A stretch of DNA of 64,000 nucleotides, from NCBI RefSeq assembly GCF_964355755.1, contig NC_092673.1:27163001-27227000 (forward strand). The letters run 5' to 3'. Source of the DNA: Antedon mediterranea (taxonomy: Eukaryota; Echinodermata; Crinoidea; Comatulida; Antedonidae). Of this stretch, positions 34,068 through 45,932 are shown in pieces (the stretch's first letter is position 1; every line of letters begins with the position of its first letter). The position numbers and the translations under genes are program-made. Below the pieces are notes generated by a model that was not told where the DNA came from, ran no database searches, and was given only the letters and a program-made list of their open reading frames with translations.

Positions 34068-34364
34068 TTGTTTCATAAACCTGTTACAATTCAAAGAAAC
34101 CCATTTTTGGATCTTGTGTATAAAACTTGTGTGAATCGAAATCTAAACTGTCAATATGCTGTTCTGAAAGAAGTTTGTGAGCCTGTGTGGAATTGGCTGA
34201 TCAGTAAAAATAGAAGTTTCTACCCGAAAGGAAGTATCAATACGTCGTTTGAAGAAATATTGGATTATATCTCTATTACTGATGACGAGAGGAAACTGTT
34301 TTCATTAGGCATTCAAAAGATTTGTGCTTGCAAAACATCTCATACATTGTCATTATGCCCATAA
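34068..34364 (+). CDS. Unrecognised 98-codon ORF, possible last exon
   Basis: The ORF reads like real protein: balanced composition, hydrophobic/charged alternation, several Cys and Trp (EVCEPVWNWLISKNRSF, then YISITDDERKLFSLG), ending in a Cys-containing tail. The region upstream is T-rich (TTTTTTTTGTTTG), so it could be a terminal exon. No partner exon or family identified. Decayed duplication of downstream sequence starts immediately after the stop. Confidence 0.4.
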   Translation: MFHKPVTIQRNPFLDLVYKTCVNRNLNCQYAVLKEVCEPVWNWLISKNRSFYPKGSINTSFEEILDYISITDDERKLFSLGIQKICACKTSHTLSLCP

Positions 34365-34775
34365 TTTTAATGTGTAACATCAAGTTGTATTACTTATTCA
34401 AACAGTTGTATTAGTTTTAGTAATTTGTGATGTTGCTACTGTTGGTAACTTGCTAATCAAAGTCTTTATAAGAGAGTTGACACCACTTCTACAGTCCAAG
34501 CAGAAGTTGTTGATTATAAATCAATTACTACAGTAGTATTAATTTCTGTATAACTGTCATTATATATTTATTAACGGAATATTTTGTTGAATTGTAAAAA
34601 AAATGTTTAATTATTGTGTATTTTTATCCTGATATTTACAATCACATGATGTGTTAATTTCAGTGTGTCTATGGGGGCAATACTCCTTGCATAATTTTAA
34701 TGTGTCAAGTTGTATTACTTATTCAAACAGTTGTATTAGTTCTAGTAATTTGTGATGTTGCTGCTGTTGGTAAAT
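34361..34775. repeat. Direct repeat, ~85 bp, copies ~330 bp apart
   Basis: 34,361-34,450 and 34,691-34,775 match except for a 5-bp indel and a few substitutions ('ttacttattcaaacagttg' shared). Confidence 0.85.
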
Positions 34776-34799
34776 AAAATTGATATTCAGTGGAAATAA

Positions 34800-35680
34800 T
34801 TTTAATTTCTTATCATTTTTATTGTTGTTATATATTAGGTATTAATTTTTTAAATTTTATTATTTACTGAATTGTGCCATGGATAAATAATTATCCGTAT
34901 TGTTATTTTTCCATGGTATAACAGAATATTTTATTCTGTAAACAGGAAATACTATTGGGAAACACAGAAAGATAAGCAGGGGGTTAGTGTGATTATTGGA
35001 ATAGCTAAAATTAAATTTAGAAAAATACTGCGATACAGAGTAACTTTTTAAGTACTTGGTGGATTTTTTCGCAAAAAAGTATGTAATGATTCTTTTGATT
35101 AAATATATTCAAATTAGAATATAGAATATTCATAATATCAATTAAAATAATACGGAAAATATAATCAGCCAAACATTTGTTATCTATCATTTCCCCATAC
35201 AGGAAGCTGTATGACCTCAAGCGTACTTAATCCTTTTTTCCGCTTTTACTGGTGACTCTATTTGTAATGCATTATTTTCAAAAAGTTGTGCAGTATTTCT
35301 TATTCTTTAATCGATTTTATTTGATTTAATTTAAATAATTGTTTGTTGCAATAATATAGGATTACAAATAATAATATTAATTGTATTTTGAATGGTAATT
35401 ACGGACCATGCTTCTATTCCCGTCACCTCAACCCAGAACATGTCACTGAGTATAACTAAAGTAATTTCAAAATAATAGCTGTGATAATGATGATTTTGAT
35501 ATAGATTTTCTGAGTAAAACCATGGAGTAATTACTCCATGGTAAAACTATCTACCCTCTTGCTTAGTGAGTAAGGGAACATATTCAATATCTTATCCCAG
35601 CTTATCATATTTTCGTCAAAGTTGAGACTTTTATTGCAATTTATGTATTGTTGAGGTGGTACTTATTTAATATGAACCGG
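34800..35680. other. Non-coding region
   Basis: AT-rich; a small palindrome around 'ccatggagtaattactccatgg' at ~35,520 is the only structure seen. Confidence 0.45.
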
Positions 35681-35689
35681 ATTGACTCA

Positions 35690-35940
35690 ACAGTATAAAA
35701 ACACTGTAATACTAATCATTACAGTAGAACTCCTAAAAAACCTTTCCGGACTGCATAAGAAAGATGTCCCCTTAATAGAGGTTTCCTCTCTGAATTGGGG
35801 CCCAGCCATTATCATTTCAAACCTATTGACCATAGTTCATTTTACAGAAAAATGTCCCCTTAATAGCGTGTCTCAAAGAGGGGTCCTTATAATTGATTTA
35901 TTGGTAACTCATGAAATACAGTTACTTTTACAGTAATAAT
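35690..35940. repeat. Possible pogo/Tc1-like MITE remnant
   Basis: Starts TTACAGTAGAACTCCT and contains 'tgtccccttaatag' twice and 'agaggggtcctta'. This wording is familiar from short TA-inserting MITEs of invertebrates. A right TIR is not clear. Confidence 0.35.
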
Positions 35941-35944
35941 AATT

Positions 35945-36625
35945 ATTTTCCTACACATTCGGTTTTCTACCATAGACACATTTTAATTTAATTAACCGAT
36001 TCAATACACGGCGTTATAAAATTAATATCATGTGTTGAAACATTAACGTCAACAACTGTAGCATTTCATCTTGGTATAATATGTTTAAATGTAAAATAAT
36101 TTACATTTTACATTACTGCTGGTTGAGTTTAAATAAATTGAATCTATAAATGATTTTAATTTACAGTACTGTACTTACCTCAATTAAAAGTGAAGAACTA
36201 ATATCGAAGTAAATATTAGATACTTCTACCGCGTGACTTATCTTCTAAGAAGCTTTGTACATTGTGTCATTAACCTTAAATTGTTAATCTTAATGCATTA
36301 AACACTTTTGATCTTCCTCGTACCTGAGCGGCTGCTTCTAGACGGGTACTGAAACCAGGTTTTGTCTAATCGCATTACACATCAAAATAATAGGCCGCGC
36401 GACCTTACAAAGTGTCAATAAATCACTGGGAAATGTGTCCGATCAAATTACTCTCTCATGGTCAAATGAAGTGACTGAATGTTTGAAAATGTGTTTTTCT
36501 ATAAAATAATAGTAATATCATTTGTTTAACCATGAATAAAAAGAAAAAGTGATATATCAGCAATTTCAAATCGTAAAAATTGATTAATTCTACGCGAAGT
36601 TAGAATTCGTTGAAAAATCACGATT
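35945..36625. other. Non-coding region
   Basis: No supported feature. Confidence 0.45.
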
Positions 36626-36640
36626 TCAGTGCAGTGGCGT

Positions 36641-36685
36641 AACAGGCGGGGGGGGGGGGGGGGGCAGGGGGGGGGGAATACCCCC
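36641..36685 (+). repeat. Long G-runs, G-quadruplex candidate
   Basis: A run of ~17 G, then 'ca', then ~10 G, followed by a C-run. The surrounding 'gtggcgtaac' is a word often found at the edge of dispersed repeats. Confidence 0.85.
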
Positions 36686-36924
36686 CTGGCGGATTTTACC
36701 GGGTTGAGAAGCGTTCGATCGGGCTGGGTAACAAGTAAAAAAAATAAAATAAAATACAAAGAAGGGATAGAAGAAAGAAAATATAAGATAAGAATAAAAT
36801 ATACGATATATGATATGGCTTCAAATGAGTCACAGTACAGTATGATATTCAAGTAAGATGATATGAAATACACAAAATCCTGACTGACAACTCGTGGGAA
36901 GACGCACTGCTTATCAGTACATTA

Positions 36925-38055
36925 ACATGCGGTCAGTTGACTGTGGTTTTTGGCGTCTTTTATCTAAGCCGCCATAAATTATGCTTTAATTTTGAAAAGT
37001 CAAATATACTGATAACTGGTAAACGTGTTGATAAAGTAAGACAATGGAAATTAGGTAATGGCTTTATATCTGAAACTGAATCATATAAATATCTCGGTGT
37101 ACATATTTCTCGTAAATTAAATGACCATATACAAATTGAGAATGTTATAAAAAAAGGTCAAAGATTAATAGCGTACGTTAAATCAATTATCAGTAGCTTT
37201 GATAACTTTAACAGAGTATATTATGGGGATACTCTGTGGAGATCGATAGTTCTCCCATCTATCAACTATGGTTGTTCAGTATGGTGCTCTTTAAGTAGAA
37301 TAGATATAGATAAACTAGAGCGTCTCCAGCTCCAAATGGCACGTTATATCTTAAAAGCACCTCGAAATACACCTTGTGCCGCCTTATATGGAGAGCTTGG
37401 TTGGTCTCCAATTAACGAGATTCATAACGCTCTTCGTATGAAATACTTCCATAGAATTATAAAGATGGAAAATTATCGATGGCCAAAAATTATGTTTATT
37501 GGAATGCTACAACTTAATTGTGAATTTAAAGACTTAAGGTATAAGTTTCTATCTTGTATAAACGATATTCTCTTGAAGTGTAATTGTGAATCCAAAAATA
37601 TTTTCACCACTCTCTCAAATTATAAAGAAGTCTACTTTCCAATTTCTGAAATCTTAAGAAAACTTAACTATATAATGATAGATGAATGGAGAATTGAATT
37701 ACAAAATAAATCAAGTCTCCACATCTATGAAACATTAAAATCAAAACCTGGACTTGAAAATTACTTAATTGATAAAACTAATTTTGAAGGTGCTGCATTA
37801 AAATTTAAAGCTCGTTCAAATACTCTACCTTTGAATGATAGAACTGCAAATTGGAATATTGATAATAATAAAAAATGTAAATTGTGCGGTACAAATTCGG
37901 ACGAAGACATCCATCATTTCATCCTTAATTGTCCAGCTTTAAATAATATACGTAATCAGGAATTATTTAATTTATATGTGGATATGTATAGAAATGGCAG
38001 CAAAGATATGTTTGATACTTTTTATACTTCTCCTGAAAATGACAAACTTAACTAG
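36925..38055 (+). pseudogene. 5'-truncated LINE ORF2 (RT C-terminal half, zinc-finger end)
   Basis: 372 open codons. Starts at the RT palm end (KLCFNFEKSNILITG, then YKYLGVHISRKLN), continues through the thumb (LPSINYGCSVW) and ends with a Cys-Cys-His-Cys knuckle (CKLCGTNSDEDIHHFILNC). The catalytic core lies in the missing 5' part. The frame is intact to 38,055, but the protein stops where the hairpin-element array begins, so its C-terminus is cut by the insertion. Different clade from the 13.7-kb LINE. Confidence 0.85.
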
Positions 38056-39602
38056 ACATGAAACTCGTCACTTTGACGAGTTAGTTATCCGCACGACAGA
38101 TGCCACGTGCACGTCATACGTTAAAAACTATAATAAGAGGTGGTCCTGTATTTTCGCCTTGTATTATAATTATACAGTACACTGTGTATAAAAGGAGACA
38201 TTAATTCTACATGATACAGAGGGCGGCAAACAACAATTTGCTCACATCAGAGACTATGCTGGTGTACATTGTACTACTGTACTGTATATTATATGACATA
38301 TTAACTGAATTATGGGACCTGCCTTTAATTCAAATATTTAACATGATGACGTCATAAAAAAAACAACACAACGATAGCAATTTCTGAAGAAAATTATCTT
38401 AGCAACAACATATTAACGTGTAGAAGAAATTTGAATACGTAAAATGTTGGTGCGCGCACATTTAAATGTGATGAACTATTACGCAAAATATGAAAATACG
38501 ACTTTTTTTATTCAACTGGCAATATGATGACGTCACAACATCCGATTGGCAAAATGTTTACATGAATTCGTATCTACAATCCTATAGCTTCCAGAAAACG
38601 TTTTAATCGTGATTATCACATTTTATTCTTACGAGCTATTACAGATTAAAATTTACTGTAAAGATGAAATTAATGACCCACGTAATTAAAATTTTTAGGC
38701 ATGATGACGTTATAAAAATTTAAATATTTTTATCTCATGCTAAAGAAAGTTGATTGACCTAGACAATATATAAATATAGGAGAAAAAGGAATACAGATAA
38801 GCGTGATGCGCTCCATTGAATGTGATGAGCAATAACGAAACAGACAAAAATCCTATATTTTACATTCGTGTGGCCATACGATTACGTCACAATGTTTTTT
38901 TAGCCTTATCGATGCATGATCCGATATCTGCAACTCATCAACTTCTAGATTTTGTAATAAAAATAAACGGTTCACGGTTTACTTTAGAAACTATGACTGT
39001 TTAAAAAAAGACATTATTTTGATGATTTTTTAAGCTTTTTCATAAAAAACGCGCACAAATTGTCTAATTCAACGTGTTCGTATGGCGTTATTTAAACTGG
39101 AAAAGTTCTAAATTGTTTTCAAAATTACTAGGAAAGGCTTGAAAAATATAATTCAAGAGAAAAAAATATGTTTTTATCGCTACGTGCGCACCGCGTGCGT
39201 AAAAAATTGCGCGCCCGTGGGAATTTTTGACATGCTCAAAATGACATGAAACGCGTAAAAAGTTGGATAGAAATTAATTTTGCGCATTTTGAAATTTTAA
39301 ATGCGCGTGCGCGCGTAACTTCTTGTGAAACATGCCATTTTTAATCCGTAGAAAGTTTGCCCCTGATATGACTTAAATTTTGTCAAAGTGTCAATACTAA
39401 ATGACTTTTGGTTTTTAATCTATGATCAATCATTGAAATTCATAAAATTGCGCGTAAGTCACGTTGCGCAACTATGACGTCATTCAAAAATAGGAGGTGC
39501 ACAACTTCACGTAAATGCCCATATGTTGTCAAAGTTATGAAATGTTATGTTTACACATTTTAGAGAAACGCGATCCACAAAAAGGAAGGAAGGAAAGAAG
39601 AA
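38052..39602 (+). mobile_element. Array unit 1 (A-type hairpin element)
   Basis: Starts CTAGACATG, then hairpin arms AACTCGTCA and TGACGAGTT, then AGTTATCCGC. The body holds CRE-like TGACGTCA palindromes and alternating CG/GC tracts; no coding capacity. The tail stops in its A/G-rich tract ('ggaaagaagaa') without the 3' hairpin, where unit 2 begins. Confidence 0.85.
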
Positions 39603-41112
39603 CTAGACATGAAACTCGTCACTTTGACGAGTTAGTTATCCGCTCGACAAACGCCACGCGCACGTCATACGTTAGAATATTGCACACAGAGAAATATTAA
39701 GGCATTATGACCTGAACTGAAGAATATGATATGTTGTTATTTCTGAATTCTGTTATTTTGTGTCATATAGTATACACAGTACAATCTGTATACATATCAC
39801 AAACAGTGTAAAATAGGTGAAATTACGGGACCCGTATTTTATTGTAATTTTTAACATCTTGACGGTTTCAAAATGAAATGCAAAAGTAGAAATTTCAGAA
39901 TGAAATTATCTCAGCAACAACATATTAACGTGTAGAAGAAATTTGAATACTTGAAATATTGATGCGCGCTCTTTTAAATGTAATGAAATATAACGCAAAA
40001 GATGAAAATACGACTTTTTGTATTTAACTTGCCATATGATGACGTCACAACATTCGATTGGCACAATTTTCACATGATTTTGTATCTACAATACAATAGC
40101 TTCCTGAAAACGTTTTAATCCTGATTATCACATTTTATTCTTACGAGCTATAACAGATTAAAATTTACTGTAAAGATGAAATTAATGACCAACGTAATTT
40201 AAATTTTTAGGCATGATGACGATAAAAAAATTAAAAAATGTTTAATTCATGCAAAAGATAGTTGATTGACCTAGAATATATTAAAATCGGGGTGAAAATC
40301 GACTACGAATAAGTGGAGATGCGCTCTATTAAATGTGATGAGCTATGACGAAAGAGACAAAAATCCTATATTTTATATTCGCGTGGCCATACGATGACGT
40401 CACAATGTCCGGTTAGCCATATTAATGCATGATTCGATATCTACAACTCATCAACTTCCAGAATATGTAATTAAAAAAAAGTTCTCCATGTAGTTTAGAA
40501 TCTATGACTGTTTAAAAATAGGCATAATTTTGACGAATTTTTGAACTTTTTCACCAGAAACGCGTGCAAATTATTTAATTCGACGTGCTCGTATGACGTA
40601 ATTTTAAGTCGAAATTGTTTAAAGGTTGGTAACATTACTATAAAAGGCTGAAAAAACATGAATCACGCGAAAAAAATATGTTTTTAACTCTAAGTGTGCA
40701 CCGCGTGCGTAAAAAGTTTCGCGCGCCTGGGAATTTTTGACATGCTCAAAATGACATGAAACGCATAGAAAGTTGATTAGAAGTTGATTTTTCGCACTCT
40801 AAAATTTTAAACGCGCGTGCGCGCGTAACTTTTTGTGAAACATGCTATTTTTAATCCATAGGAAGTTTGCGCTTGATGTGACTTAAATTTTCACAAAGTG
40901 TCAAAACAAAATTATGTTTCGTTTTTAGTCTATGATCAATCATTGAAATTCATAAAATCGCGCACAAGTCACGTTGCGCAACTCTGACGTCATTCAAAAA
41001 TAGGAGGTGCACAAGTTCACGTAAATGTCGATATGTTGACAAAGTTACGATATGTTCTGTTTACACATTTTAGAGAAACGCGATCCACAAAAAGGAAGGA
41101 TGGAAAGAAGAA
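39603..41112 (+). mobile_element. Array unit 2 (A-type)
   Basis: Same 5' end and body, 1.51 kb. Contains two diverged internal copies of a block (39,963-40,103 and 40,316-40,462), each ending in a TGACGTCA-containing core. Tail interrupted in 'gaaagaagaa' by unit 3. Confidence 0.85.
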
Positions 41113-42928
41113 CTAGACATGAAACTCGTCACTTTGACGAGTTAGTTATCCGCTCGACAAACGCCACGCGCACGTCATACGTTAGAATATTGTACACAGA
41201 AAAATATTAAGGCATTATGACCTGAACTGAAGAATATGATATGCTGTTATTAGTGCTGAATTCTGTCAATTTTGTGTCATATAGTATATACATGCAAACA
41301 GTATAATCTGTATACATATTACATACAGTGTAGAAAAGGTGAAATTACGGGACCCGCCATTTATTCCAATTTTTAACATGGCGACGGTATCAAAATGAAA
41401 CACTTAGATAGCAATTTCAGAAGGAAATTATCTCAGGAACAACATATTAACGTGTAGAAGAAATTTGAATACGTAAAATATAGATGCGCACCCTTTTAAA
41501 TGTGATGAACTATTACGCAAAATATGAAAATACGTCTTTTTTTATTCAACTGGCCATATGATGACGTCCCAACATCCGATTGGCAAAATGTTTACATGAA
41601 TTCGTATCTACAATCCAATAGCTTCCAGAAAACGTTTTAATCGTGATTATCACATTTTATTCTGATGAGCTATAACAGATTAAAATTCACTGTAAAGATA
41701 AATATAAGTGACCCACGTTATTTATATTTTTAGACATTATGACGTCATAAAAATAAAAAAATGTTTACTCTTGCGTAAGATAGTTGATTGACCTAGAAAA
41801 TTTCAAAATCTGGGTTAAAATGGAATACGGATAAGTGGAGAGGTGCTCTATTAAATGAGATGCGCTATGACGAAAGATACAAAAATCCTATATTTTATAT
41901 TCGCGTGGCCATACGATGACGTCACAATGTCCCGTTTGCCATATCAATGCATGATTCCTTATCTACAACTTATCATCTTCCTGGATATGTAATTTAAACA
42001 AAGTTCACCTCGTAGTTTAGAATCTATGATTGTTTAAAAAAAGGTATAATTTTGACAAATGTTTGAACTTTTTCCTCAAAAACGCACATAAATTATCCAA
42101 TTCGACGTGCCCGTATGACGTAATTTGAAGTCGAAATTGTTTCAAAGTTGGTAAAATTACTATAAAAGGCTTGAAAACATAAATCACGAGAGAAAAATGG
42201 TTTTCAACGCTACGTTCGCACCGCGCGCGTAAAAAAAAGCGCGCGCGTGGGAATTTTTTACATGCTTAAAATGACATGAAACACGTAGAAAGTTGATTAG
42301 AAATTGATTTTTCGCATTTTGAATTTTAAATTAGCGTGCGCGCGTAACTTTGTGTAAAACACGCAATTTTTTATCCACAGAAAGTTAGCGCATGATATAA
42401 ATTAAACTTTTGCTAAGTTTCAATTTAAATTGTTATATGGTTTTAAATCTATGTTAAATACGCGAAATTCATAAAATTGTGCGTAAGTCACGTTGCGCAT
42501 TTCTGACGTCATTCACAATAGGAGGTGCACAACTTCACGTGAATGCCCATATGTTGACAAAGTTATGAAATGTTATGTTTACACGTTTTTTAGATACGCG
42601 AGACACAAAAATAGAGGAGAAATGCGCGTGCGCGCGTAACGTCTTGTAAAACATGCCATTTTTAATCCACAAAAAGTTTTCCCTTGATATGACTTAAATT
42701 TTCACAAAGTGTCAAAACAAATTTATGCTTGGTTTTTAGTCTATGATCAATCATAAAAAATCATAAAATCGCACGTAAGTCACGTTGCGCAACTCTGACG
42801 TCATTCAAAAATAGGAGGTGCACAACTTCACGTAAATGTCCATATGTTGACAAAGTAATGAAATGTTATGTTTACAAGTTTTTGAGATACGTGAGACACA
42901 AAAATGAGGGAGAAAGAAATAAGAAAAA
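41113..42928 (+). mobile_element. Array unit 3 (A-type, duplicated 3' segment)
   Basis: Long (1.8 kb) because the last ~300 bp are present twice (second copy from ~42,620, 'aatgcgcgtgcgcgcgtaac'). No 3' hairpin before unit 4. Confidence 0.85.
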
Positions 42929-44516
42929 CTAGACATGTAACTCGTCACTTTGACGAGTTAGTTATCCGCACGACAAACGCCACGTGCACGTCATACGTTA
43001 GAATATTGCACACAGAAAAAATTATGGCATTATGACCTGATCTGAAGAATATGATATGTTGTTAGTGCTGAATTCTGTCAATTTTGTGTCATATAGTATA
43101 TACATGCAAACAGTATAATCTGTATACATGTTACATACAGTGTAGAATAGGTGAAATTACGGGACCCGCCATTTATTCAAATTTGTAACATGGCGACGGT
43201 ATCAAGATGAAACACTAAGATAGCAATTTCGGAAGCAAATTATCTCAGCAACAACATATTAACGTGTAGAAGAAATTTGAATACGTTTAATATTGATGCG
43301 CGCTCTTTTAAATATAATGAACTATGATGCAAAAGATGAAAATACGACTTTTTTTATTTAACTTGCAATATGATGACGTCACAGCATCTGATTGGCAAAA
43401 TGTTCACATGATTTCATATCTACAATCCAAGAGCTTCCAGAAAATGTTTTAATCGTGATTATCACATTTTATTTTGACGGGCTATTACAGATTAAAATTT
43501 ACTGTAAAGATGAAATTAATGACCCACGTAATTAAAATTTTTAGGCATGATGACGTCATAAAAATTAAAATATTTTTATCTCATGCGAAAGATAGTTGAT
43601 TGACCTAGACAATATTAAAATCTCGGAGAAAAAGAAATACGTATAAGCGTGATGCGCTCCATTGAATGTGATGAGCAATAACGAAAGACAAAAAAATCCT
43701 ATATTTTACATTCGTGTGGCCATATGATGACGTCACAACATCCGTGAGGTAAAAATTCTGCATGAATTCATATCTACAACATATCTGCTTACATATTAAG
43801 TTAAAAAAATTAGGGGTAATCGTTGATCCTGAGAAGCTATAAAACATTCAAAATAGGCATAATTTTGACAACATTTTGTAACTTTTTCAACTAAAACGCG
43901 CGCAAATGGGCTAAATCAACGTGTTCGTATGACGTAATTTTAATTTGAAATGATGTCAATCTTTTTGAAAATGACTAGGAAAGGCTGGAAAATCACAATT
44001 CAAGAGAAAAAAACATGATTTTCATGCTCTATGCGCACCGTGCGCGTAATATTTTTCGCGCGCGCGGTAATTTTGTACATGCTTAAAATGACATGAAACG
44101 CGTAGAAAGTTGATTAGAAATTATTTTTGCGCATTTTGAAATTTTAAATGCGCGTGCGCGCGTAACTTCGTGTAAAACACGCAATTTTTTTCAAACAGAA
44201 AGTTAGCGCATGATATAAATTAAACTTTCACAAAGTGTCAATTAAAAATCACTTTTAGTTTTTAATCTATGATCAATCATAAAAAATCATAAAATCGCGC
44301 GTAAGTCACGTTGCGCAACTCTGACGTAATTCAAAAATAGGAGGTGCACAACTTCACGTAAATGCCCACATGTTGTCAAAGTTATAAAATGTTATGTTTA
44401 CACATTTTAGAGAAACGCTCTACACAAAAATAGCGAGAAAGAAAGAAGAATAATACAGAAAAAAATATTGATCCCATACAATAACAAGGAGTTATCCGCC
44501 AAGTGCGGATAACTAA
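42929..44516 (+). mobile_element. Array unit 4 (A-type, complete)
   Basis: Both ends present. The 3' hairpin at 44,490-44,514 has arms AGTTATCCGC and GCGGATAACT around CAAGT, preceded by 'catacaataacaagg'. The first hairpin has a one-base change in the lead-in (CTAGACATGT). Confidence 0.9.
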
Positions 44517-45932
44517 CTAGACATGAAACTCGTCACTTTGACGAGTTAGTTATCCGCTCGCGACAAACGCCACGTGCACGTCATACGTTGGAATGTTGCA
44601 CACAGAAAAGATTATGGCATTATGACCTGAACTGAAGAATATGATACGTTGTTAGTGCTAAATTCTGTCTATTTTGTGTCATATAGTATATACATTTTAA
44701 AGTACACAGTATAACACCTAATTTAAATTTTTAGGCATGATGATGTCATAAAAATTAAATATTTTTAACACATGCATAAGATAGTTGATTGACCTAGACA
44801 ATATTAAAATCTCGGAGAAAAAGGAATACAGATAACGGTGATGCGCTCCATTTAATGTGAGGAGCAATAATGAAAGAGACAAAAATCATATATTTTACAT
44901 TCGTGTGACCATACGATGACGTCACAATGTCCGGTTAACCATATTGATTAATGATCCGATATCTACAACTCATCACCTTCCAGAATATGTAAGTAAAAAA
45001 AAGTTTACCTCGTAGTTTAGAATCTATGATTGTTTAAAAAAAGGCATAATTTTGACGAATTTTTGAATTTTTTCATTAAAAACACGCACAAATTGTACAA
45101 TTCGACGTGCTCGTATGACGTAAGTTTAAGTCTAAATTGTTTTAAAAGTTGATAAAATTACTATAAAAGGCTGAAAAAACATAATTCATGCAAAAAAGAT
45201 GTTTTTAGCGCTACGTGCGGACCACGCGCGCAAGATTGTTAGCGCGCGTGGGAATTTTTGACATGCTCAAAATGTCATGATCAGCGTAGAAAGTTGATTA
45301 GAAATTAATTTTGCGCATTTTAAATTTTAAATGCGCGTGCGCGCGTAACTTCGTGTAAAACATGCCATTTTTAGTGCACAAAAAGTTAGCGCAAGATATA
45401 AATTAAACTTTTGCTAAGTTTCAATTTAAATTGTTATATGGTTTTCAATCTATGTTAAATACGCGAAATTCATAAAATCTCGCGTAAGTCACGTTGCGCA
45501 TTTCTGAGGTCATTCACAATAGGAGGTGCACAACTTCACGTGAATGCCCATATGTTGACAAAGTTATGAAATGTTATATTTACACGTTTTTGAGATACGC
45601 GAGACACAAAAATGGAGGAGAAATGCGCGTGTGCACGTAAACTTCTTGTAAAACATGCCATTTTTAATCCATAGAAAGTTTGCCCTTGATATGACTTAAA
45701 TATTCACCAAGTGTCAATACAAAATGACTTTTATTTTTTATCCTATGATCAATCAATGAAATTCAAAAAATCGCGCGTAAGTCACGTTGCGCAACTCTGA
45801 CGTCATTAAAAAATAGGAGGTGCACAACTTCACGTAAATGTCCGTATGATGACAAAGTTATGAAATGTTATGTGTACAAGTTTTTGAGATACGCGAGACA
45901 CAAAAATGGAGGAGAAAGAAAGAAGAATAATA
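44517..45932 (+). mobile_element. Array unit 5 (A-type, internally deleted)
   Basis: Lacks ~550 bp after ~44,705 and has the extra 3' segment (from ~45,622). Almost the same as unit 14. Tail broken at 'agaagaataata' by unit 6. Confidence 0.85.

Noticed and set aside
40330-40375. Hammerhead ribozyme core ('tgatgagctatgacgaaag') in array units
   Set aside because: The essential first C of CUGAUGA is G here, and the bases between the core halves cannot form stem II.
44490-44514. Bacterial-style terminator hairpins
   Set aside because: This is eukaryotic DNA; the hairpins mark element ends and co-vary with the 5' ends.
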